Positions 7,093 to 13,160 of a stretch of 13,160 bases of DNA are shown here, piece after piece. The DNA is from Chloroflexota bacterium. GTDB taxonomy: Bacteria > Chloroflexota > UBA11872 > VXNJ01. The notes below the pieces were generated by a model. It searched no databases. It was given only the letters and a program-made list of their open reading frames with translations, and had not been told where the DNA came from. Positions within the stretch are counted from its first letter, which is position 1; the number at the start of each line of letters is the position of its first letter. Location: contig JAPOVO010000444.1 of NCBI GenBank assembly GCA_026708165.1, positions 1-13,160 on the forward strand, written 5' to 3'. The position numbers were made by a program, and so were the translations under genes.

Positions 7093-7864
7093 TGAAGGAG
7101 CTTCCCAGATAGGCTTCGAGCACTCTTGGGTCTTGCTGGACATTCGAGGGAGGCCCCTCGGCGATCACCGCGCCGTTAGCCATGACGATGATCGGGTCGC
7201 AGAGGGCCATCACCAGCCGCATGTCGTGCTCGATGATAACGAAGGTGATGCCGCGCTCGACGCTGGCTCTAAGGATGCCGGCGGAGAGCTCCCGAAGCAG
7301 CGTTCGATTGACCCCGGCGCCCGGCTCGTCCAACAGGACCATCCGGGGCTGGGCCATGAGGGTCCGAGCGAACTCCAGGAGCTTCTTCTGACCGCCGGAC
7401 AGGTTGCCCGCGTATTCGTCGGCGAGATGCGAAAGACTGACGAACTCCAGAACTTCCAGCGCCTGGGACTCTATGCGTCGCTCCTGGCGGTCCACCATCC
7501 AGGGAATGAGCCACGACGTCCACGGACGTTCGCCTAGCTGAGGGGCCGGGACGAGCATCAGATTCTCGAGCACGGTCATGCGTTTCATCTCCCGGGGGAT
7601 TTGAAACGTGCGCACAAGGCCAAGCTCGAACGTCTGGTGCATCCGCATTCCATCGATGCGCCGGCCGCGGAAGAGAATCTCGCCGCTGGTTGGAGGCATC
7701 GCGCCCGAAACCAGATTGAACAGAGTGGTTTTGCCAGCCCCGTTGGGGCCGATCAGGCCTGCAACGGCACCGGGCATGACTCTCAGAGAACACTGATCTA
7801 CAGCCCGGACGCCGCCGAAGTCCTTGACGACGTCGCGCAACTCGAGGATGGGTTGCTCTTCCAT
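7079..7864 (-). CDS. livG: branched-chain amino acid-type ABC transporter ATP-binding protein LivG
   Basis: The other ATPase of the Liv importer, 261 aa, and first gene of the compact liv cluster. It shows Walker A GPNGAGKT (39-46), Q-loop VRTFQIPREMKRMTVLENL (84-102) characteristic of LivG, signature LSGGQ (155-159), Walker B MVLLDE (175-180) with PGAGVN, and switch histidine in IEHDM (H213). The C-terminal GPPSNVQQDPRVLEAYLG is the usual LivG ending. The start is ATG 7864, with GGAG 8 nt upstream; a TTG immediately before it is less likely. It overlaps livF. The 141-nt spacer upstream (7865-8005) shows no clear promoter, so it could have its own weak promoter or be read through from the sialidase-like gene. 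Confidence 0.94.
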   Translation of the reverse strand: MEEQPILELRDVVKDFGGVRAVDQCSLRVMPGAVAGLIGPNGAGKTTLFNLVSGAMPPTSGEILFRGRRIDGMRMHQTFELGLVRTFQIPREMKRMTVLENLMLVPAPQLGERPWTSWLIPWMVDRQERRIESQALEVLEFVSLSHLADEYAGNLSGGQKKLLEFARTLMAQPRMVLLDEPGAGVNRTLLRELSAGILRASVERGITFVIIEHDMRLVMALCDPIIVMANGAVIAEGPPSNVQQDPRVLEAYLGSSFSGAA

Positions 7865-7982
7865 CAAACCGTCTCCGGTTTTCCCCTGACGGATCGGATG
7901 ATCTTGAAGTGTCTCATCGAATGTTGGAAGCGCTAATTGAGCTACCGCGGGCGATTCTACAGAGTGTTCGGTGACGGCGCGG

Positions 7983-7997
7983 TCGGGGCAGCCCCGA
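7983..7997 (-). terminator. hairpin downstream of the sialidase-like gene
   Basis: TCGGGG-CAG-CCCCGA forms a perfect 6-bp stem with 3-nt loop, starting 8 nt after the stop of the minus-strand gene. No T-run follows on that strand, so its role as a terminator is uncertain. It would separate this gene from livG if functional. Confidence 0.3.
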
Positions 7998-8005
7998 AGG
8001 CTTTC

Positions 8006-9298
8006 TCAGAACAGCTCCGCGAACGTCGGCAACTCGTGCAGCGCCACTTCCTCGATTCGCAGGTGCAGTGCCTGATGCCAGCGATGGGATACGAACAGAT
8101 TGACCACACCGTCATCAACAAAGGCGTCGATGTAGGAGCACTGGTGATTCATGAAGGGCTGATCGTACTCCGGCGCCAGGGCGTTCGCGAATACGAAGCG
8201 AGGTTCGCTCCAAGTCCGACCGCCATCGTGGGAAATGGCTGCCCAGACTTCCGAGCGGTCGGCCATAGACGCTTCCTTGTCGCTGTGCAGGCCGGTGTAG
8301 TCGAGGTCGTGGTGGCGGTTGTGGTGGAAGGCCACGAGGTTGCCGTTGGATAGCTTGAAGAGCATCGGGGGCGCGTCCGGATGCACCAACGGCGTGGGCT
8401 TCGGTTCGGACCAGGTCCGGCCGTCGTCGAGGCTGCGAAGGTTCCAGAGATGCCCCTCCGGGGTTCGGGCCAGCGCGTATACTTCACCGCCGCCGAGGTC
8501 GATGGGGCGCAGTTCGTCCATGCGATTGAAGCCACCAGCGTGCCAGCCGCCGTGTCGAGCGTGAGGAAGCAGCTCCCAGGACCGGCCCTGATCCTCGGAA
8601 CGCAGGATGTACTGGCGAGTCATCAGCGGGCGGTACGACCAGTCGGCTTCATGCGAACCCAGCAGCCAGGTTCCGGCCTCGGTTTCGCACATCCGCATGG
8701 CAGACATACCGATGAAGTCGGGGTCGTTCAGCGGCCGGATCAGCCGGACCTCCGACCAGGTATGGCCGTCATCGTCCGAGTAGCGAAACCCGATCGGCGC
8801 GTTCTCATGCAGCCCACGCTCGCGCGTGTAAAGGCCCCAGATGGGCTGCGTGCCGAAGCAGTAGATGCGGCCCTCCGGGAGACCGCCGTCCGAGCGGGGC
8901 GTGAGCGGGACGAATCCATGCAGGTTGTAGTCGACTTCGATTGGGCGGGTCGGTCCGCTCCAGCTTGCGCCGCGATCCGTGGACCGGAATGCGAAGAGGT
9001 CGTTGACCTTGCGGTCGGCACGCCCGTAGTGGCTGTGACCTTCCGGATAGCTCGGGGTGCTTGCAGGAAACATCAAGAGATAGTCACCGCCAGGCGTTTT
9101 GATGGCCCGGGTCTCGAAGACAGTGCCGCGCTGCGTGCGGTAGACGACCTGGCCGTCAAGGGTCGGCGAGGTGATAAGGCCTAAGTCGTCCCGAACGACC
9201 AGTCTGCCTGGGGGAGCGGCGAGAGCTACCGGCCTGTCCTGGAGGTAGATCGTTTCTGCCAGCGTTTGCGGCGGATAGAGACTGTTCACGGGGCCCAC
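8006..9298 (-). CDS. sialidase-like BNR/Asp-box repeat protein
   Basis: A 430-aa beta-propeller protein with five Asp-boxes of the form S-x-D-x-G-x-x-W: residues 106-113, 174-181, 234-241, 289-296 and 356-363. They are spaced 55-68 residues apart, as expected for successive propeller blades of the sialidase superfamily. The box at 234 has Glu-Asp and the one at 289 Leu-Asp before the next acidic residue. An Arg in FETRAIKTPGGDYLL (R64) sits where the first arginine of sialidases is found, but the rest of the catalytic set cannot be assigned by eye. There is no signal peptide or membrane segment, so it is predicted to be cytoplasmic. The start is GTG 9298; GTG 9289 is an alternative. Substrate unknown; exo-sialidase activity is not shown, and a non-catalytic or other glycosidase role is possible. 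Confidence 0.85.
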   Translation of the reverse strand: MGPVNSLYPPQTLAETIYLQDRPVALAAPPGRLVVRDDLGLITSPTLDGQVVYRTQRGTVFETRAIKTPGGDYLLMFPASTPSYPEGHSHYGRADRKVNDLFAFRSTDRGASWSGPTRPIEVDYNLHGFVPLTPRSDGGLPEGRIYCFGTQPIWGLYTRERGLHENAPIGFRYSDDDGHTWSEVRLIRPLNDPDFIGMSAMRMCETEAGTWLLGSHEADWSYRPLMTRQYILRSEDQGRSWELLPHARHGGWHAGGFNRMDELRPIDLGGGEVYALARTPEGHLWNLRSLDDGRTWSEPKPTPLVHPDAPPMLFKLSNGNLVAFHHNRHHDLDYTGLHSDKEASMADRSEVWAAISHDGGRTWSEPRFVFANALAPEYDQPFMNHQCSYIDAFVDDGVVNLFVSHRWHQALHLRIEEVALHELPTFAELF

Positions 9299-9309
9299 GT
9301 ATTAGAGCG

Positions 9310-9335
9310 CCCTCTCGCGGGTGACGGGAAGAGGG
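9310..9335. repeat. degenerate CCCTCT / AGAGGG inverted repeat upstream of the sialidase-like gene
   Basis: CCCTCT (9310-9315) and AGAGGG (9330-9335) form a 6-bp stem with a 14-nt loop, followed by TTGGG. It looks like a decayed relative of the 9-bp stems at 4001-4024 and 4227-4250. On the minus strand its left arm reads AGAGGG, 11 nt before the GTG start, so it may overlap the ribosome binding site. Confidence 0.4.
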
Positions 9336-9402
9336 TTGGGTAGGCGGCGCCCCCGCTGGCAATCATCCGGATTGAACAACCATCACTAGTGCCTACGTTC
9401 GG

Positions 9403-10854
9403 CTAGCCGTCGGTGAAGAAGACGGTGACCGAAGTGCTGACGATGAGCGCGCCGTCCACGACGCTTTCCTCTCGGACTTCGATGCGGACGGGTCCAGCCG
9501 CGTAGATGCCCGTGAGGGGGATGGACTTCACAAACGTGCCCGGCCCGTCGTAATCGCCTTCCACCGAGATGTAAGACTCACCGACCATCATTCCCGTCTG
9601 ATCGTAAATGCGGTAGGAGAGATTCTTTTCGAAGGGCATAGTGCTGATGCGCCCGCGCAACTCCACTTCGGAGCCGACCGTCGCTCCGCTCAGCGGCGCT
9701 TCCAGGACAAGCTCGGGAACCGGTTCGCGGCTCGTTCTTCCATCTGTAATTGGAGTGGCCTCCAGAACCACTTGAACCGCAGTGGTTGCCAGCGCCGAGC
9801 TTTCGGCCCAGTGCTCGTCGATGACCTCGATGCGCCCCGGTCCGCCCGCGCCGGAGTTGAACTCGATCTGCTGCGCGAAGGCCCCCGATTGGTCCAACTC
9901 CGCGGTAACGGGAATGCGCCCCATGCCGATCACACCGCCGCGAGCGTCGTACACCAGATAGGTGAGGCTACCTGAGGGTGGAGGAGTGCTCGTCCTGCCA
10001 CGAACCTCGACTCCGCTCGCGACCTTTTGGCCTGGCAGGGGGGCCTCAAGCACTAGGGACTGAACCGACGCGATCCGGCCGGCTTGCAGCCGGAACTTAC
10101 GAGTTACGTTTAAGGACGGGCAGCACAGCCCGTCATCAGGGCCGTGCGTGAGCATGTTCGCGGAGATTTCGCCGGCTACTATGGTCATGCTCTCCACCCG
10201 CGCCCGGTCGCCCAATAGCACGCGCCCCGCCTGCACCGGCGCGCCGTCCCGGTCGAGGAAGGCGACCAGATGGATAAACGTACCGGTGCCGCCGTAATTG
10301 ATGTAGACGACAACCACAGCATCGGCGATCCCATCATTGTCAAGATCACCCAAGGCGAATGTGTCGTCGACAAGGCCCGCGTGTGCCCGTTCCGTCGCTC
10401 CCTCGCCTAACTGTATCGATGCCTGACCGTCGACGAATCGAATCGGGGTTTCCTCATCGCCGATCAGCGGCAGACGGTATTCGGCGTTGCGTAACTGTTC
10501 CAGCGTCAGCCGTGACTCAGCGTCAGCAGGCGCTACTTCCGAAGCGGGAAGTCTTTCAACGTTGAGCGAGCCATCCGGAGCGTAGGACCAGATACGCTGA
10601 CCGTCGGTGAAGGAGGTCGAGTTGTCGGCTTTGATCCAGACCAGCGTGCCGTTGGCGGTGTGTTGCCGAGTTTCGCCGGTTTCGGGATTATGGCTTTCGT
10701 TGTCGACGCAGTCACCAACGACATCGGGGATGAGGTCGCTCAAGGCCTTGAACCCCAATTGGAAGGTGCAGTCGTCGGCCAGAACGGGCTGCACTCCCAA
10801 CGGAAGGCTTGCCGCGACGATCAGCAGCAGAAGCCACTTTCTTATCGACTTCAT
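9403..10854 (-). CDS. secreted multidomain protein with two C-terminal Ig-like repeats
   Basis: An exported protein of 483 aa. It has a Sec signal peptide (MKSIRKWLLLLIVAASLPLG..., cleavage likely after A26). Residues 27-105 form a small domain with two cysteines (C29, C49) and the stretch LGFKALSDLIPDVVGDCV, followed by Trp-rich KADNSTSFTDGQRIW. Residues about 118-263 contain DLDNDGIAD (170-178), a calcium-loop or FG-GAP-like signature, and end in LTHGPDDGLCCPS. Two similar repeats follow (about 267-364 and 382-481), both starting LVLEAPL; the second, with YRIYDQTG and EESVVDGA, resembles the Gmad2-type immunoglobulin-like domain. I recognise the architecture as one common in Chloroflexota but know no function; cell-envelope or extracellular adhesion is a guess. 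Ribosome binding site weak (GAGAG); a TAATAT (+ strand 10912-10917) about 58 nt upstream could be a -10 element. Confidence 0.88.
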   Translation of the reverse strand: MKSIRKWLLLLIVAASLPLGVQPVLADDCTFQLGFKALSDLIPDVVGDCVDNESHNPETGETRQHTANGTLVWIKADNSTSFTDGQRIWSYAPDGSLNVERLPASEVAPADAESRLTLEQLRNAEYRLPLIGDEETPIRFVDGQASIQLGEGATERAHAGLVDDTFALGDLDNDGIADAVVVVYINYGGTGTFIHLVAFLDRDGAPVQAGRVLLGDRARVESMTIVAGEISANMLTHGPDDGLCCPSLNVTRKFRLQAGRIASVQSLVLEAPLPGQKVASGVEVRGRTSTPPPSGSLTYLVYDARGGVIGMGRIPVTAELDQSGAFAQQIEFNSGAGGPGRIEVIDEHWAESSALATTAVQVVLEATPITDGRTSREPVPELVLEAPLSGATVGSEVELRGRISTMPFEKNLSYRIYDQTGMMVGESYISVEGDYDGPGTFVKSIPLTGIYAAGPVRIEVREESVVDGALIVSTSVTVFFTDG

Positions 10855-10974
10855 TCAGAAGAAATCTCTCGCTGCCCGCACTTCACGATGCCACCCACCG
10901 AACGATCAGAAATATTACAGCGTCGCGCTTAGCCAATCCCGTGTTGTCGCAGCGAGGCATCGACCGCTTGCGGA

Positions 10975-10991
10975 GCCGTGTGTTTCACGGC
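10975..10991. other. short hairpin in the spacer between two minus-strand genes
   Basis: GCCGTG-TGTTT-CACGGC is a perfect 6-bp stem with a 5-nt loop. It adjoins the next repeat and lacks a T-run on either strand. Confidence 0.4.
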
Positions 10992-10994
10992 TTC

Positions 10995-11043
10995 TGGGTT
11001 CCCGCTCCCCGATTTCGCGGGACATGCTTCGCGGGAATGACGG
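10995..11043. repeat. TTCCCGC...GCGGGAATGACGG inverted repeat
   Basis: TTCCCGC (10999-11005) pairs with GCGGGAA (11031-11037); an internal CGCGGGA (11016-11022) offers an alternative pairing. The TGGGTTCCCGC ... GCGGGAATGACGG form resembles very common intergenic repeat elements in uncultured bacteria (from memory). It lies 39 nt after the stop of the oxidoreductase gene on the minus strand and could end that transcript. Confidence 0.55.
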
Positions 11044-11081
11044 CTTTTGCGGGGATATCTCGTCAGAGTGGCCGCGGCGGG

Positions 11082-12101
11082 TCATAGCTCGATTTTCTCG
11101 CCTTCGAGGTCGGAGGATCGCTTAATCGCATCGATAACGCGCAGGACGTCGACGGCGGCTTCTCCGGGAATGTCGGGGGCACGGCCTTCGGCAATCGAGT
11201 CGGCGAATTCGACGATCTCTTCGACATAGATATTGCTCATCGGGGTGGGCCAGTTTTCCGGCATGATGGGCGGCGCTTTTACTATGTAAGTCCTGTCCCT
11301 ATATGCGGCGTTGACTTGGCTCTGAATCCAGACTTCGTTCGTCGGGTAGTCGGCCCTGATCTTGCCGTGTGTGCCCATCACGTCCACGTAGTCGATGACG
11401 GCGCCGGAGTTCTGACTGCAAAACGCCTGCGCGACCAGGCCGCTGGGGAACTCGAGCGTGAACCACGAAGTGTCGTCGGTGCCGTTTTCGGGGACGTAGG
11501 TGACCTTTCCGGCCACCGTCTCGGGCATCTCGCCGGTAAGCCAGAGAAGCTGGTCGATCTGGTGCGATCCCACGAAGAGGAGCGCGCCGCCGCCTCGGTT
11601 CGGATCGGCAAGCGGCCCCGTGAGGTACCGGCTCCCAGCTTTACCGGAAGTGATGCCTACCATTTCACCTACCGCGCCGGAATCGATTTGCCGTTTCATT
11701 TCCACGCGCGAGGGCAGGTAACGAAGGCAGTAGCCAACCATTAGGTTGACGCCGGACTCGCTTGTCGCGGCCACCACGCCGGCGGCTTGTTCGGCCGTGA
11801 GGGCGAGCGGCTTTTCGACGTAGACGTGATTTCCGGCGCGTGCGGCTTGCGACGCGGTTTCCGCAAGGGCGTCGTGGCTGGTCGCAACCAGTACGGCGTC
11901 AAGATCGAACTCGAGCATCTTTTCCATGCTGGTAACGCTATGCCCGTAGCCGACCCAGTCCTTTGCTTGTAACGCGAGCTCCGGCACTACGTCGCAGCAA
12001 ACGACCAAGTCGAACCTGCCGCTTTCCCTGGCGGCCCGGCCCATGTCGCGGCCATGACGGCCGGCTCCGACGACTCCCAGCTTGATTTCTTGATCGTTCA
12101 T
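11082..12101 (-). CDS. Gfo/Idh/MocA family NAD(P)-dependent oxidoreductase
   Basis: A 339-aa soluble dehydrogenase of the glucose-fructose / myo-inositol dehydrogenase family. The N-terminal Rossmann fold shows VVGAGRHGRDMG (10-21) with the GxGxxG nucleotide loop, and the family motif VEKPLALTAEQA (95-106) including the catalytic-region Lys97. The C-terminal half carries GGALLFVGSHQIDQLLWLTG (171-190), whose H180 and D183 match the GxHxxD active-site motif. Length is typical. ATG 12101 is chosen because a GGAGG (12108-12112) stands 6 nt upstream; the frame continues to a GTG at 12137 without such support. It is divergent from the MalE-type binding protein gene, suggesting work on a sugar or sugar derivative imported by that system. 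Exact substrate cannot be inferred. Confidence 0.92.
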   Translation of the reverse strand: MNDQEIKLGVVGAGRHGRDMGRAARESGRFDLVVCCDVVPELALQAKDWVGYGHSVTSMEKMLEFDLDAVLVATSHDALAETASQAARAGNHVYVEKPLALTAEQAAGVVAATSESGVNLMVGYCLRYLPSRVEMKRQIDSGAVGEMVGITSGKAGSRYLTGPLADPNRGGGALLFVGSHQIDQLLWLTGEMPETVAGKVTYVPENGTDDTSWFTLEFPSGLVAQAFCSQNSGAVIDYVDVMGTHGKIRADYPTNEVWIQSQVNAAYRDRTYIVKAPPIMPENWPTPMSNIYVEEIVEFADSIAEGRAPDIPGEAAVDVLRVIDAIKRSSDLEGEKIEL

Positions 12102-12107
12102 AGACGC

Positions 12108-12112
12108 CCTCC
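12108..12112 (-). promoter_or_regulatory. ribosome binding site of the oxidoreductase gene
   Basis: GGAGG on the minus strand, 6 nt before ATG 12101. This decides the start against the upstream in-frame GTG at 12137. Confidence 0.8.
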
Positions 12113-12187
12113 GTAGCTCGCGTTTTGCCGGCGGCACGCAGTTACCGCCGATGGACTACCGCAGCTTTTCCAAGTCAATCCTTCTAT

Positions 12188-12211
12188 GAGATCAGTCTCG
12201 TAGACGATCTC
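12188..12211. promoter_or_regulatory. gapped palindrome, candidate operator in the divergent region
   Basis: GAGATC-N12-GATCTC is a perfect 6-12-6 inverted repeat. With one bulged A the pairing extends to 10 bp (GTCT / AGAC) around a CGT loop. It ends 17 bp before the -35 of the plus-strand promoter and sits about 87 bp upstream of the minus-strand oxidoreductase start. The position suits a regulator that controls both divergent genes. No regulator gene is present in the window. Confidence 0.4.
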
Positions 12212-12228
12212 GATGGGCAGACTTTACC

Positions 12229-12257
12229 TTGACGCGTTACATTCACACCTCTACTAT
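12229..12257 (+). promoter_or_regulatory. sigma70-type promoter of the MalE-type gene
   Basis: TTGACG (12229-12234) and TACTAT (12252-12257) are separated by exactly 17 nt. They match the consensus hexamers at 5 and 4 of 6 positions. Transcription would start near 12264, leaving a leader of about 65 nt before ATG 12330. This is the best promoter seen in the window. Confidence 0.6.
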
Positions 12258-12329
12258 GCCGAGTGAGTAATAGTTCGTTCGCCAGTGGAGGAGCTTCACC
12301 GGGGCGCGCTTAGCTTGGGAGAAGGGCAA

Positions 12330-13160
12330 ATGGAACGAGACGCAAAGAAGGGCGGCACTCTAGACCGTAGACGGCTCCTGAAGGCCGGGTTGCTTGGCGG
12401 CGGGAGCGCGGTTGCGGCGGCGGCGCTGGCGGGCTGCGGCGAGACGCAGGTCGTCGAGGTCGTCAAGGAAGTGCCGGTCGAGAAGGTCGTGACGCAGATC
12501 GTCGAGAAGGCGGTCGTCGAAGAGAGAGTCGTCACGCAGATCGTCGAGAAGGAAGTCGTCGTAGAGAAGGTCGTCACCGAGGCGCCGGCGATGCGGCGGA
12601 GCGGGACGGTGACCTACTGGTCGTGGTGGGCACCGACTTTGCGTCTGGCATTCGGCGCATGGGACGAGTTCCTGCGTACCGACTTCGAGAAGAACAATCC
12701 CGGCATTAAAGCTGAGGTGCAGTTCCTGCCGTTTGGCGACCTGGTGACGAAAACGATAGCGAGCCTGGCTGGCGGCGAGGCCCCGGACGCGCTGCACGCG
12801 TCGGTGGCGTTCGCGAGAGACCTCTATGACAAGAATGCCCTGATCTCGATGAACGACTACATCAAGGTCCAGCCCGAGTACGCGATGGACAACTACTTCG
12901 AAGGGTCCACGTTCTTCAACCAGTACAAAGGGCAGGTGTTCGGGATACCGGGCGAAGGGCCGGAGTTCACAGCGCGCGCGTACAACACCGAGCACTTCGA
13001 CGCAGCCGGGCTGGCGTCAGACCCGCAGGAGCTACAGCAGTGGACCTCCGAGATGTGGGTCGAGGCGGCGCTGAAGCTGACGCAGCGGGACGGCGACAAG
13101 GTAGCGCGATCAGGCTGGGTAGCGATTAACCAGTCGGAGGAGAGCTGGGCGGCGAACTCG
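12330..13160 (+). CDS. MalE-type (family 1) sugar ABC transporter substrate-binding lipoprotein, partial
   Basis: The frame stays open for 277 codons to the window end, so the C-terminus is missing (the family usually has about 420-550 aa). The N-terminus is a Tat lipoprotein signal: twin-arginine DRRRLLKAG (12-20), an Ala/Gly core, and lipobox LAGC with Cys36. A Val/Glu/Lys linker (37-84) follows, with a 14-residue period. The binding domain starts near residue 92 with TVTYWSWWAP, followed by FEKNNPGIKAEVQFLPF and LAGGEAPDALH, hallmarks of family 1 extracellular binding proteins. The ATG has GGGAG (12317-12321) 8 nt upstream. Permease genes for the same sugar transporter are expected beyond the window. 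Tat export suggests folding before secretion. The sugar is unknown. Confidence 0.92.
   Translation, partial: MERDAKKGGTLDRRRLLKAGLLGGGSAVAAAALAGCGETQVVEVVKEVPVEKVVTQIVEKAVVEERVVTQIVEKEVVVEKVVTEAPAMRRSGTVTYWSWWAPTLRLAFGAWDEFLRTDFEKNNPGIKAEVQFLPFGDLVTKTIASLAGGEAPDALHASVAFARDLYDKNALISMNDYIKVQPEYAMDNYFEGSTFFNQYKGQVFGIPGEGPEFTARAYNTEHFDAAGLASDPQELQQWTSEMWVEAALKLTQRDGDKVARSGWVAINQSEESWAANS

Noticed and set aside
8381..9184. 267-codon plus-strand frame opposite the sialidase-like gene
   Set aside because: The minus-strand frame has five ordered Asp-boxes, so this one is a shadow.
9400..9409. CGGCTAGCCG palindrome at the stop of the secreted multidomain protein
   Set aside because: Ten bases only, includes the stop codon, no T-run; not enough to call a terminator or operator.
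1..13160. Defence island, prophage or transposon
   Set aside because: No nuclease, methylase, toxin-antitoxin, integrase or transposase motifs seen on either strand; the gene content is transport and carbohydrate metabolism.

Overview
The window is high-GC bacterial DNA, most likely from an uncultured Chloroflexota member (SAR202- or Dehalococcoidia-like). That placement is an inference. It rests on two solute-binding lipoproteins with Val/Glu/Lys-rich repeat linkers directly after the lipidated cysteine, a secreted Cys-containing multidomain protein of a kind I associate with Chloroflexota, and hairpin-rich intergenic repeats. There are no rRNA or tRNA genes, no CRISPR array, no transposase and no phage genes.

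Layout. Positions 3-38 may be the tail of an upstream gene. At 100-2278 (+) lies an overlapping NatA/NatB-type ABC exporter pair. At 2447-3898 (+) is a LivJ-type binding lipoprotein. A 367-bp convergent gap (3899-4265) follows, holding two ~80-nt hairpin-bearing direct repeats and a 20-nt palindrome. From 4266 to 7864 (all minus) is the rest of a branched-chain amino-acid-type importer in transcription order livG, livF, a possible 31-codon ORF, livH, livM. Further minus-strand genes are a five-Asp-box sialidase-like propeller protein without a signal peptide (8006-9298), a secreted protein with two Ig-like C-terminal repeats (9403-10854), and a Gfo/Idh/MocA oxidoreductase (11082-12101). A divergent regulatory region (12102-12329) carries a good sigma70-type promoter and a gapped palindrome. 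It drives a second, Tat-exported, MalE-type sugar-binding lipoprotein that runs off the window end (12330-13160).

How the genes work together. LivJ-type lipoprotein + LivH/LivM + LivG/LivF form a complete high-affinity importer, but the binding protein is transcribed towards the permease genes from its own unit. The oxidoreductase and MalE-type binding protein are divergently arranged, typical of a carbohydrate uptake and catabolism locus whose permeases would lie beyond position 13160. The sialidase-like protein may belong to the same carbohydrate theme. The NatA/NatB pair is probably independent.

The most interesting observations are the near-identical lipobox-plus-linker cassette shared by two binding proteins of unrelated fold, the repeat-loaded convergent gap, the small ORF that exactly fills the livF-livH gap, and the palindrome next to the divergent promoter. 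I found no convincing new defence or mobile system.
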